From Branchiostoma floridae (taxonomy: Eukaryota; Chordata; Leptocardii; Amphioxiformes; Branchiostomatidae), in the NCBI RefSeq assembly GCF_000003815.2, contig NC_049982.1, forward strand, positions 6,141,216 through 6,205,215: DNA of 64,000 nucleotides, in the 5' to 3' direction. The notes under the pieces are model-generated. The model searched no databases. It was not told where the DNA came from and was given only the letters and a program-made list of their open reading frames with translations. Shown one piece after another: positions 25,901 to 36,300 of the stretch (the stretch's first letter is position 1; every line of letters starts with the position of its first letter). Both the position numbers and the translations under genes were made by a program.

Positions 25901-26223
25901 TACAGTTCACTGTAATCTCTACCAAGTTTTACAGTCAATCGTATAGTGCCAGTTAACCTTGTATGACTTAAAACGCCAGTGGGACTCAAATACTCCACCA
26001 AACAGATTTCTTTGTAGTGGAATGGACCAATGTTCTGAGTATTGTGCGTCCATAAGTTTTCACATACTGAATCAGGTCCAGGTTCAGGTCCGGACCGGGA
26101 CCTGATCCTCTGGACCTGAACCGGACCTGGACCTGAATTTTCTGTACCGGTACCCAGCCCTAACAGACACTCATTGTCCTGTTTGTATATGTAGTGTAGT
26201 ATAAAATGCAACATATATAATTT

Positions 26224-26292
<69 letters not shown>

Positions 26293-29200
26293 CTACAATT
26301 CGGCGACCTCATATTGCCACGAAACATTTAGAGCTTTTGTATATTATATGCAAATGACTCATACCTTTACATAAGTTATACAACGTGATGTTCATCATTG
26401 ATTAACTAACACATGTCACAAGTATAAAATTCCCATCATTTATCATTGAGCAGTTTTGCCATTTGCGCATTAATTGGTTTGTTATCTTTTATGCTCCACC
26501 TGTCATGAATAACATTTGTTAGATTTATGCCCAGTTATGCAAAACAATGTAATTATACAATTTCTACATTTATTATGCAAATTAACACCTCATTTTGCAT
26601 AACATACACATGTCTATCATTGTATACATCTTTGCTTAAGCTACCTTCATGCCTAAAATTACGGAAATCCGTCGTTTCTTTCTTCAGTTATCCTCTTTGG
26701 AATGTTTTGACAAAAATGCCCCTGCAATTCCAAAACTAAATGTTAAGGGACTCCGATCTGCCTCACCCTGTCCTGACGTTATTTGCTAAACGTCAAGACC
26801 ATATCATGTACGAGACAAGAGATACATTGAAAAAAAACTGCTATTATGGAATATTCTCGTTAATCATGCAAATATCCTCCTATTTTGCACATTTTGTATT
26901 TCAGTTTGTTCATCTTTGTCTAAGCTACCTACATACTTCGTTACTCCTTTTTTTTAGCTAGGGGCATCAGCCGCTGTGAGCGCCATGTACATTTCATCGC
27001 GTCTGGACGTACTGTTCATCGTCCTGTGCCTGGTCGGGTTTGGATTTTCCGCTCCCATTTTCATCCCATGGTATGTGTTTTATAAAAAAAAAACTTACTT
27101 AAAAGCTACTTTAAAATAAACTTAACTGACTTTATCACCATGCAGTGTATATGGTACATTACATGGGTAAAGACCTTGACTTTAGTCGCCCTTGTTCGTC
27201 CGGGGGTAGCTATGATTGTTGTTGTTGCTTGGAAACGTCGCACTTGAGGCTAATCTGTATCTGTGCAGAATGTATACTGCTATCATAGACGCCAGAAATT
27301 CCCTCCAATTATTGTAAAAGACCATTTTCATCCCATACTATGCACCCTTATATCAAGTAGTTTAGCTTGTAGTTATGTATTAGTTTATGCCATAATTTGA
27401 CCTTATACAATTGCTGCACAATAAAGTTATTATTATAACATAAACAAAGATTTTCTACTTTTGATTTCAAGTTTCATACGTGTTTCATACGTTACCTCTA
27501 AATCTATTTTGTTGTCTTGGTCATTCCCGTTTGACGCCTTCCCCCCCAGGTCAATGCTGACTGGCGTGGCAGGAGATGGTTCATATCGATGCTTCAAAGA
27601 AAAGTTGTTCAAAGGAATCCCATCGTTTCGTAAATCATCATTGTCTCCCTATCCCCCAGGACTATGCTGACTGACGTGGCGGATGACTTTAAGATCCAGA
27701 AGGGGAAAAGGCGGGACATGCTGTTCCAGACGTTATTCCAGGCTCTGAACTCAACGGCCATGCTGCTCGCTTCAGTCACATCCTTGGTAACTTTGGAGTA
27801 AGGAGATATTTTCTTATCCATGAAAGTGGGACAAACAAAATGAACGGAACTGACAAAAAGAAAAGTAAGAAAGTATTCTGATGATAATTCATAAAACGTA
27901 TCACCGAAATAGGATATCTTTTTATGATGCGATAACGCTTAAGAGACAGAATTGGGCCTACAGTACACTACAGTGATGTATTGTGAGATAAAAGTATACT
28001 TGTCATACGATGTAATGTAAAAGATAGGTTAGACGAAAGGCAAAAAATAATGAACCCGGGGCAACTACACACACACGTGTACACACACACAGACCCCCCC
28101 CCCCCACACACACACACTTGTGTACACACAAGAACACACACGTGTACACACACGAACACACGTGTACACGTACGAACACATACGTGTACACACACGAACA
28201 CGTGTATACACAGACGCACGTGCACACACACACACACACTCACACACACACATGCACACACACACACACACACAACCAAACCTAGAATAATATCTCTGTT
28301 TTCAAAAAGGTTATGAACAAACCCAATTGAAGAGAATTAGAATATGATTTGCGCGGGTAGAAGTCATAACTCTGTCGACCGCTAAATTTGTATTTGCCGA
28401 TGGCACACGTTTCCTTCAGACATTTTATCAGCCCTCTATAAGCATATCGGTAAAAGATGGTTCCAACGAAAGACTGACTCTTCTTTATCTGGGTAGAATT
28501 AAAGTTGATCCAAAGCAAGTTAATTTGACAGATTTATCATTTAGGCAAACATGGATACAATGCACAATGAATAACCCTCTCCTGTAGGATCGGCGGTTAC
28601 CAGACCGGTTCCTGCACCCAGCCAGACTCCGTCGCCTTCACCACCCGCCTGCTGGTCTCCTTTATCCCGGCGGGGGCGACCCTCCTCAGTCTGGTCTTCC
28701 TCTGGCGCTACCAGCTCACAGGCGAGAGGCTCGCGGCGAACAAGGCTGTGCTAGAGGAACGAAGGTACCATGTCTTCAGACTTTCCCACTGTACGAAAAG
28801 TGGGATCTCCCAATAGCGCTAAACGACAGGCATGCCGGGTAACGCTTAACTTTTGACGAACATTTCCAGACTTACCTGGCATTTACCGCTTTTGGATCCG
28901 TTTCGAGAAATGCAACGCTAGCTTACCTTCATTCGTGGGGTAACCTATATTGGTTTTATGATATTTCATCATCATCATCCAGGCGTGCTGGTTGCACGGA
29001 TGTCCATGACTCTCTTCCTCCATCCTTCCCTATCCTCCATAGCCTTGGGCAGTTCTTCAGCCGAGCAGCCAGATATTTGGGTATCCCCAATTGCACTTAT
29101 TGTTGAAGATATTGCAGTTTGAAATCACCGTCAGTCGACTTGATATCCCTAAATATACGTTTTTAGTTACACGGATATAGGTTACCCTGCAAATGAAGGT

Positions 29201-30498
29201 GAAGTAATGTTAGATGGCATTTTTCAGAAAACTTATTATATTATAATATAGTGTTTGTTGTGGGATTATCTGCAACTTGGCACGGTGGTCAAATACGGGC
29301 TCAAAACCTCCCATGTCTAGCCGAATTCGAACCTTCTTCCATGATGTTCCATCTGACGTATTTCGAACCGAACCCGTGTTCTATTTAGGTCATCTGCGGT
29401 CATTGCAGGTAAAACCGTGCTTTCTGGCATTTCCCCCCCAACTAACTTGAATCAGGCAAAAAATATAGTTTTTAACCAATATAAACAATCTTCTGGACAG
29501 TACATCTATGCTTTCACTTTGTTTTGGACCTGTAATATGTAACGAAGCTACTGGCGTTTTTGTTGGTGACCTTGAATATCATAAGTGTTGTTTACACCGG
29601 TATCAATTACACCCTCCCGCTCTCCGTGCGGCATGACATGCGTGTAAACCTCGTTTAAGATCTCCACCAAGAAGAGTCCAACATAACTCATTGACGGCTC
29701 AAAATGACCGCAACGGTTTTTCCGAGATTTCTGTTTTTGGGATTTTTAAAAAATGCCTTATATTTTGAATTATTGGTAATTAAGTGCGAAAAATGTCATT
29801 TTTACGCATATTTTTGACTGTAACTTTGCTTAAAATTAAAAATTGAAAAATCCCCAAAACAGAAAGTTTTATTTGCCTCTCAGATGACGAAAAATATAAA
29901 AATGGAGAATTTGCCATGGCACTTGCGGCCCATCTTATCAAGAATATGGTCAAATTGAAGGCCTTCCTTGAAACAGAAAATAATCGTCTTTGGAAGCAAA
30001 ATGGAAACAAAACAACTATCTCCATTCAAACGGGAAGATTGAAACTATCTAAAATTGCGAATTTAATCTTATTTTGAATACATTTTCCTTGTCATAACAT
30101 CTTGTTTATTTTGAAATATTTTATGGTTAGCAAATAGTAGGCCTCTTGTAACCCGATACTCTGTCGAACTCGCATAGCAACGGGAAAGAATACCCTAGCA
30201 ACCGACCGCCGTGTGGCGTAACCTTTAGTTTGCCAAATTTTTTTTTTTGAATGAAGGAAATCATGAAGATGATAGCATCAATATCTTAGCTTCCAGGACA
30301 CAATCATCAAAACATGCTAACCTCATGTATGTGACATTATCCCCCAGGACCCAGCAGTCTTCAGACAGCGGTAACACCGACACGGCAGCACCTCAACCGT
30401 CTCTGTCCACGAAGTCACATGACTTACCGGACACGCGCGGACCGGTGCAGCTGACGCACTTCGGGCCTTATGGTTCCTTCCGGTTCAAACGCCCTTAG
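19908..30498 (+). CDS. MFSD2-like MFS transporter, copy A
   Basis: Predicted 12-helix plasma-membrane symporter of the MFS_2 (GPH:cation) family, nearest by eye to MFSD2A/B. Exons: 19908-20039, 21104-21228, 21859-21985, 22322-22400, 22498-22637, 22856-22946, 23616-23740, 24968-25051, 25603-25686, 26958-27070, 27660-27797, 28588-28764, 30348-30498; 521 residues, stop TAG. Family blocks: [12 protein letters not shown] at the N-terminus, RVWDVLAYP in helix 2, [61 protein letters not shown]. The Cys in SASC and in GSCTQP match the loop pair that forms a disulfide in MFSD2A. NSS in the helix 5-6 loop is a possible glycosylation site. Tyr replaces the second Asp of WDxxxDP. Substrate unknown. Exons 3-6 and 8-10 diverge from B/C; exons 11-13 are almost identical to them. 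Confidence 0.9.
20860..20970 (-). mobile_element. Possible LINE 3' tail
   Basis: A T-run followed by CATTGAATGAATGACCTTTATTGTACA resembles, in reverse, an AATAAA-like tail of a LINE inserted on the minus strand in intron 1 of copy A. Only the tail is visible, with no coding part. Confidence 0.35.
23936..24338. mobile_element. Inverted-repeat element containing assembly gap 1
   Basis: Left arm (about 23936-23996) and right arm (about 24281-24338) are near reverse complements: TTACCAACAAG, then CGATCAGTCC.CTGATCC, then AATGACCCAAAA. The N run 24119-24218 (exactly 100, probably nominal) lies between them. It sits in intron 7 of copy A. Related sequence including the upstream TCATCTGTG.CGGTA block appears in intron 9 of B (39870-40030) and C (55460-55630). 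Confidence 0.75.
26224..26290. repeat. A-run and (TA)n microsatellite
   Basis: About 16 A residues are followed by ~25 TA dinucleotides in intron 9 of copy A. Length in the assembly may be unreliable. Confidence 0.9.
27540..27570 (+). pseudogene. Decoy duplicate of exon 11 start (copy A)
   Basis: CCCCCCCAG followed by GTCAATGCTGACTGGCGTGG copies the acceptor and opening of real exon 11 (27660; CCCCCAG, GACTATGCTGACTGACGTGG) about 110 bp upstream. Copies B and C lack it. The match stops after ~25 nt of exon. It could act as a cryptic acceptor. Confidence 0.5.
28062..28276. repeat. (CA)n-rich microsatellite with ACGTGTACAC variants
   Basis: About 215 bp of CA dinucleotides mixed with repeated ACACACGTGTACAC, a C-run and ACGAACAC variants, in intron 11 of copy A. 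The long open frames over it on both strands are products of the repeat. Confidence 0.9.
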
Positions 30499-30942
30499 TC
30501 ACTTACTCTGTTTCATTGGCCTACTAGTATAGGAAACAATTCACACCCTTCAAGTGGAAATCATCCAGAATAGTTGTCGTTTTGCCGCGTCAATTCATTT
30601 ATATATTTCCATTTTCGTTCTCTGTTAAGGCCTACGTCACGTTTCAAAACCGGGGCCCGGCCGAGAAGCTTTCGGGAACGAAATGTATGAGGATAGACGT
30701 GGGCATCATCTGTTTATCTGTTTATGTATACATGGCTATTTTACGTTTCCACAAACAGCCCTACCGGTTTGGGAATCTGACGTTGGCCTAATTATGCACA
30801 CGCTATATACCGACGGTAATGATCTAACTGCTTGTTTGCTGTTACGAGAAACAGGACTGTTGTTAGCATCTCCTTTAATCTATATAAATTAGTATAGTCC
30901 AGCGTGAATATTGAATATCGTGTGCTCTCTATGAAACGAGTA

Positions 30943-31032
30943 ATTCATGCAGAAACTGAAGACGTAAGTCTGCTAATCGTGTATACTAGAATACACGATT
31001 AGCAGACTTACGTCTTCAGTTTCTGCATGAAT
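30943..31032. repeat. Perfect 42-bp-arm palindrome in 3' flank of copy A
   Basis: Arms 30943-30984 and 30991-31032 are exact reverse complements around the hexamer ACTAGA. The right arm matches single-copy sequence in the flanks of B (about 44795-44850) and C (about 63660-63715). The left arm is therefore the new, inverted copy. Confidence 0.92.
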
Positions 31033-31080
31033 CCAGCGAAAAGCATCAACATTACAATTTGCCGTCGGGTATGGTTTTGC

Positions 31081-31086
31081 AATAAA
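31081..31086 (+). promoter_or_regulatory. Candidate polyadenylation signal, copy A
   Basis: AATAAA within GGTATGGTTTTGCAATAAAG, conserved at 45180-45185 downstream of copy B. Copy B also has AATAAA at 44799-44804, matched at 63666-63671 in the copy C flank. Which one is used is not known. Confidence 0.4.
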
Positions 31087-31202
31087 GTTATATCACACAC
31101 ACACATGCATATTTACCTCCGTGAAAAATGGACGTATAGTTTTTTGGTGTGTCTGTCTGTATGTCTGTGTCCAAAGGCAACTGTAGCCCGCATCAATCCA
31201 CG

Positions 31203-31468
31203 CCGCATGCCATCACACACATCCGCTGTTAGAACAACGACTGGCTAGAAATGTTATCTTCAGTCCGTTACTTTCATGGTAAACCTTTTACGACAATCTC
31301 CAAGCAGATCTTCGTGGGCAACATTGTGACGGTTTCTTACTGGGCGGCAACATGTCATTGTTTAGCCCGAACATTTATCTATATATCTACAATCTGTTTC
31401 TAAGTTTACCCGGACACCTTATTACTTCGTTAGTTTTTACGAAGGGTACAAGAAAGTGCTAATATTTT
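31203..31468. repeat. Direct repeat, first copy
   Basis: About 266 bp that recurs at 32671-32934 with the same order of blocks (CACATCCGCTGTTAGAAC, AACCTTTTACGACAATCTCC, CGGCAACATGTCATTGTT, AAGAAAGTGCTAATATTTT). The two copies are ~1.47 kb apart in the A-B spacer. Confidence 0.75.
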
Positions 31469-32670
31469 GGGGGGTTACTAATTTTAAAAAAAGTGAGATG
31501 TCGCCATATAAGGAAAAGTGAAATGTCGACATATAACAGTATATGCGTAGATATTGTGGTACGTATCTAAAAAGAAAAAATCAGTTTGTAAATAGTTTTG
31601 GTGGAGAAATCTGTTTTATATCACTGGAAGCAAGGCAGCTAGGAAAACGTACTTTGCCTCCCAACATCTGCTTGGAGATGACCCTACTTGAGGACATCAG
31701 CCAAGTGACAAGATTACTAGCTCGTCCACTCCTTATTCTATCTATATCCAATGACAATGGCAAGCCTTTACACTTAATTACTTCTGGCTCCCAGATAAGT
31801 TGTCTGTCCGGTCCGTCCACACCCATGTGCCGGTCACGCAGTACTAGTTTGTCGCCAGGAACAAACACGACTTGTCCGTAATTACCTTCGCCAGGTGAGA
31901 GCGTGTTTGTCCGTGTGTCCCTGTGTCTGTGTATGTGTGTGTGTGTGGGGGGGGGGGGCGAGGGCGTTTCTACTTCAACTTACTTTTGAGAGGTCACACC
32001 GTAAATACATATATGTGCACTGGGTACCTTTATTTGTTTCTGTTATTCTCCCTAATGTCACAGACAGGGTAGTGTGATTCACACTTCCTTACTTCAATTT
32101 GGAATACCTCCAAAGGTGCGCTCCCACCGCACTTGTGCCAAGCGTGCGTCACTGCGGGGTTCGTTCACTGCGTCACTGTTTGGGTATTTTCTCCGATTTT
32201 TTATAATTTAGATATCGGTTAAAAATCGCGAAACAACCTCACCCACCCCCACCCCCCAACTTACGCCAAGTCCCCAAGAGGGGTCGGTGAATGTAGTTAG
32301 ACTGGATAATGCCCTTCAAACCTAGCCTCAGGGAAAAAAATTGGGTTGCAAGGGGTTCACCAGTCATGCGCAGGGTTCGCAATCCCGACTGTGACTCAAT
32401 GTTCTGGGAGGGATGTATGTCTATGTGCGACACAAGTTATGTAGTATGTGACTGCGTGAGTGATTTAAAGTGTATGATTTAGTCAGAGATAGGTAAAGTC
32501 AGGTCATCTTCGTGAAGGAGATTTTCTCGATGACTCTGTCTTTTGGTTGATGAGAATCACGCACCGCTTAAGTTATATTTTTTCTTATCCCCCCTTCTTC
32601 TTGGTCAAAGCGACAAGGTAAAGTATTTAGAACGAATAAGGTCCAACAGTACCAGGTGTCCAAAGCCACT

Positions 32671-32934
32671 CCGCAGGCCGTCACGCACATCCGCTGTTAG
32701 AACAAAGGCTGCAGGTAGGTTATCTTCACTCCTCTGTTTTCATGGGAAACCTTTTACGACAATCTCCAAGCAGATCTTCGTGGGCAACATTGTGACTGTT
32801 TCTGTCTAAGCGGCAACATGTCATTGTTAAACGTTTATCTATACATCTACGATGGGTTTGTAAGTTTACCGGGACACCATGCATATCACTGCGTTGGTTT
32901 TTATGAACGGTTACAAGAAAGTGCTAATATTTTT
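32671..32934. repeat. Direct repeat, second copy
   Basis: Partner of 31203-31468. The most conserved stretch, around CAGATCTTCGTGGGCAACAT, differs only at two sites over ~65 nt. Confidence 0.75.
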
Positions 32935-33368
32935 GAGTGAAGTTAGTAAAAAGTGTTGATGAAGATCTATGGGTCCAAGGTGCACCTATGCGAAATTACA
33001 GGCCATTGTAATACCAGGTCACAGGGGCTTAAGGAGCCAAATATATATTTTTGTTATATCTAAAACCGTCCAGAAGAACTCATTAAAATCGCTTTAAAGG
33101 CCTAAACATAAAATGATGTAAAAATAATGCAAAAAAAAAGAAAAAATCACGGGATGATTTCCCATTCTACCTTTGTGGCAAACTCCGGGTAATTTGGACC
33201 ATAAATGACAGAAGATTTGACAGGAGAAGAAGAAGGCGAAGAAGAGGAGACGCCACTAAAAACAAGATATTGAGATACCTGTGGTGTGGCATGAAATATA
33301 ACAGGATGTGTAACCATGGCGTAACGCTTATAGTAACTGCCGCTGGCATCTTTAGACAGTCCTACAAA

Positions 33369-36300
33369 ATGTCTACTGTCCGTGTGGAGCCGCTGTCCAC
33401 CCGTGAGAAGATGTGTTTCGCGGTGGGGGAGTTCTGTGGCGTGATGACGTACGACGTCCTCTCCCTGTACGCCAACATCTTCCTCCTGGAGGTGGTCAAG
33501 GTATCTGAGACATTCTCTTTTCGCTCCCTTAGAAAAAGTTACATCTGTAGATATGGCTCTATTTTTTTTGTACCATTGCGTTCGTATCAACACCATCTGT
33601 ATCACTAGTCGTTTGAAGCTTCATGGCATTAATTGGCAGCAATGAGGAAATAGGAAGAAGATATTCAGTTGTTTGACTTTCTATTGTATCATAGACCAAA
33701 AAGACTTTGCGAATTCTTACCACACAGAATAACTACACTCCCGAAGAACATAGGGCCCAACGACAGGCCCGTCCACCAAACTAACATCACTGTGAGATGT
33801 ATCTGCCATATGTAGTTTTTCCATGTCCTAAAGCGTCCGATGTGGTTTCAGTTACAACAGCACCTACACTAACATTCTGTTGTTGTTATTGTTGTTGTTG
33901 TTCAGCTGACTCCCCTGGCGGCCACTGCGGTAATTTTCGGAAGCCGAGTTTGGGACGTCCTGGCGTACCCTCTCCTCATTCCGGTCCTGGACGCGACCAG
34001 GCCGAACAAGTGGGGCAAGCATAAAACCTGGTGCGTGTTTACACTTATCCATTTTAGTTATACAAACAAAACTAAACATCATGTTTATGCTCTGTGTTGT
34101 CCTGCGATAGGTGTCCCTGTACATAGTGACAATGACAATGAAGTTTATTGCAGTAAGTCACATATAATAATAAGGAGACTGATAGGTAAGCTATTCTATG
34201 TTCTACTTATGCCTATATTTCTACATCCTTCTTCCCTCTTCTTAAAACATGAGAAGACATTAGATATTTGAAAAAAATCTCCCTTTGTTAGTTGTGCATA
34301 TTTCTGTTGTGCAAGTGTAGTATTAACAAAGGTATTGCGTATATCTTTGTACTGTGAACATTCTAGAAGAAAGTGCACTTCATTTTCTATACGCCTATAG
34401 TTCTTATTACAAAACATACATAATCTATCATTTGGAGGAGTTCGGGTGTATCTACCGGCTTCAATTTGTAGAGGGTGATCGCTGATCCTTAAGTTAGTAA
34501 AAATGATGCCGTGCCAAACAGGGACTACACTACCAAGTTACGCTGCTAACTACTGATTTACCTACCTGATAAAACTATTGACTTGACTTGACTTTTATTC
34601 AGATCCACAATTATCTTGGCAACATACAAGTACATTGTAGCTGCTCATCCTGTGGTCCTCTTTAGCAATCATGATAACATAATAGTACAAAGATATGACA
34701 CACAGAAGCATATTGTATTGAGATATGACATCTTAAATCTAATTCTCTGCCAAATGAGTAATACCGTGGACGTCGTAATTGGCATTTGCTAACAGCGTAT
34801 CTCAAATCAATTTAAAACCCCAAAATAACAGCGCTTGTTAGTTATTTCAAACCTTCGGATTTGTCACTGGTTCAAGCTTTGGGTTGCATCCGAAATACGG
34901 ACGCATTGGACAAATCCAGTGAATCCAAATACAAATTACAATGTTCGCTTCTTGTCAGCTTTTCTAAGCCTACAGTCACATTTACAAACCGGGGCCCGGC
35001 CGATGAGCTTTTGGGAACGGAAAGTACAATACATATATATATATTTTTTTTTACTTATTTGCAAATCTATGCCCGTAGGCTAATTGCAATGGTACAAAAA
35101 ATAAAAGGTAACAAGTGTCTATTCTATACAGCTATCTATATGCATGTTTCTACATTCTTTACTGGGAGGTTTGACTTCTTCTTTGGAGGCAGTGGCTGAT
35201 GAAAACTCCCACCTCTTTTATGATTTATGGGTTCTGTGATTTTAACAGGAATGTAGTTTTTTTTTTTGATTTACTAACTGGTGAAAAGTTGGAAAGACAA
35301 CAAAACACAGAATGTAAGAATAATTAGTCATGGCCATAATTTGTGTACAGACCTTGATATGCACTTTTATCTATCGTTTATGCAAAACTCCAACAGTAGC
35401 ATAAGATGGGGTTCACCCAAAAAGCAGTGACAAGCAATTGGATGTGGTTTCTCAGACGTTTCCGACAGCATCTGATGCCTTTCGACAGTGACACTCAAGT
35501 GAAAGACAGTGGTGCTGTCTGAAACGTCTGAAAAGTCATACCTGGATTTCTAACCTTCATCGACGTATGGGGTTTACCGTTTTCAGGATGGTCGCATCTA
35601 CTTTAATCGCCATTCCTTCCTACGTGCTGGGGTGGTACGTCCCGGGTATTGACAGCGGAGTGAAAGTCGCCTGGTACCTGGTCTTCTACAGCGTGTTTCT
35701 GGTGTTCCAAACGGTGAGGCAGGCCTGATTTGAATGACGCGTTCAAAACATGAAGTAACTGTAAATTGACCTTTTAAAAAACTTTGACACGAAAACGGTT
35801 TAAGACGATATGTAGATGAAAAGCGCATTCTCCGTGCATGGTGTCATATTCCCAAATTTTGGGAACGAAAAGTATGATATGAAATAAAACAAAACGCGAA
35901 ACGCGTAAAAAGAAATTAGTCATGGACACAAATTGCGTACCTTTTTTGATAGACAGCCCAGTTTTGACTCGAGATCCTGGTATAAGCAAGTATCGGCTTT
36001 ATTGCAGGCCTACACCATTACTCATCGTACCCTGCTGATGTACATGACCGAAGTACCAGCCGAGAGGGATTCAGCAACAACCTATCGTACGTACTGTCAC
36101 GGAGTAGGTGGCACGGAGAACTGAAGTAGTAATATGTATAACGTTATAGGCTCGTTCTCATTGAAATGTAAAAAATGCTGTCGCCTACCTTTACGACTTC
36201 ATATAGAGCAAATCATAAACAATATCACTGGTCCCTTCGGTTTTCCACAACCCCTGTAATGTTTTACGAAATATGCACCACAACATTCATATTGGTTGAT

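Larger units (their letters stand above)
30499..33368. other. Spacer between copies A and B
   Basis: The first ~600 bp are homologous to the 3' flank of copies B and C (CTGTTTCATTGGCCTACT, TAGTATAGTCCA, GAAAAGC.TCAACATT). The rest holds a palindrome at 30943-31032, a pair of direct repeats (31203-31468, 32671-32934), a GT/G-rich simple repeat near 31930-31958, and repeat sequence at 32113-32170 related to the element at 59771. No gene recognised. Confidence 0.55.

Noticed and set aside
28050-28316. Long open frames on both strands over the CA-rich stretch
   Set aside because: They are translations of a microsatellite (His-Thr and Cys-Val runs) and exist in several frames at once.
31203-32934. 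LTR retrotransposon bounded by the two direct repeats
   Set aside because: No TG...CA ends, primer-binding site or gag-pol frame lies between them; the repeats look like a local duplication.
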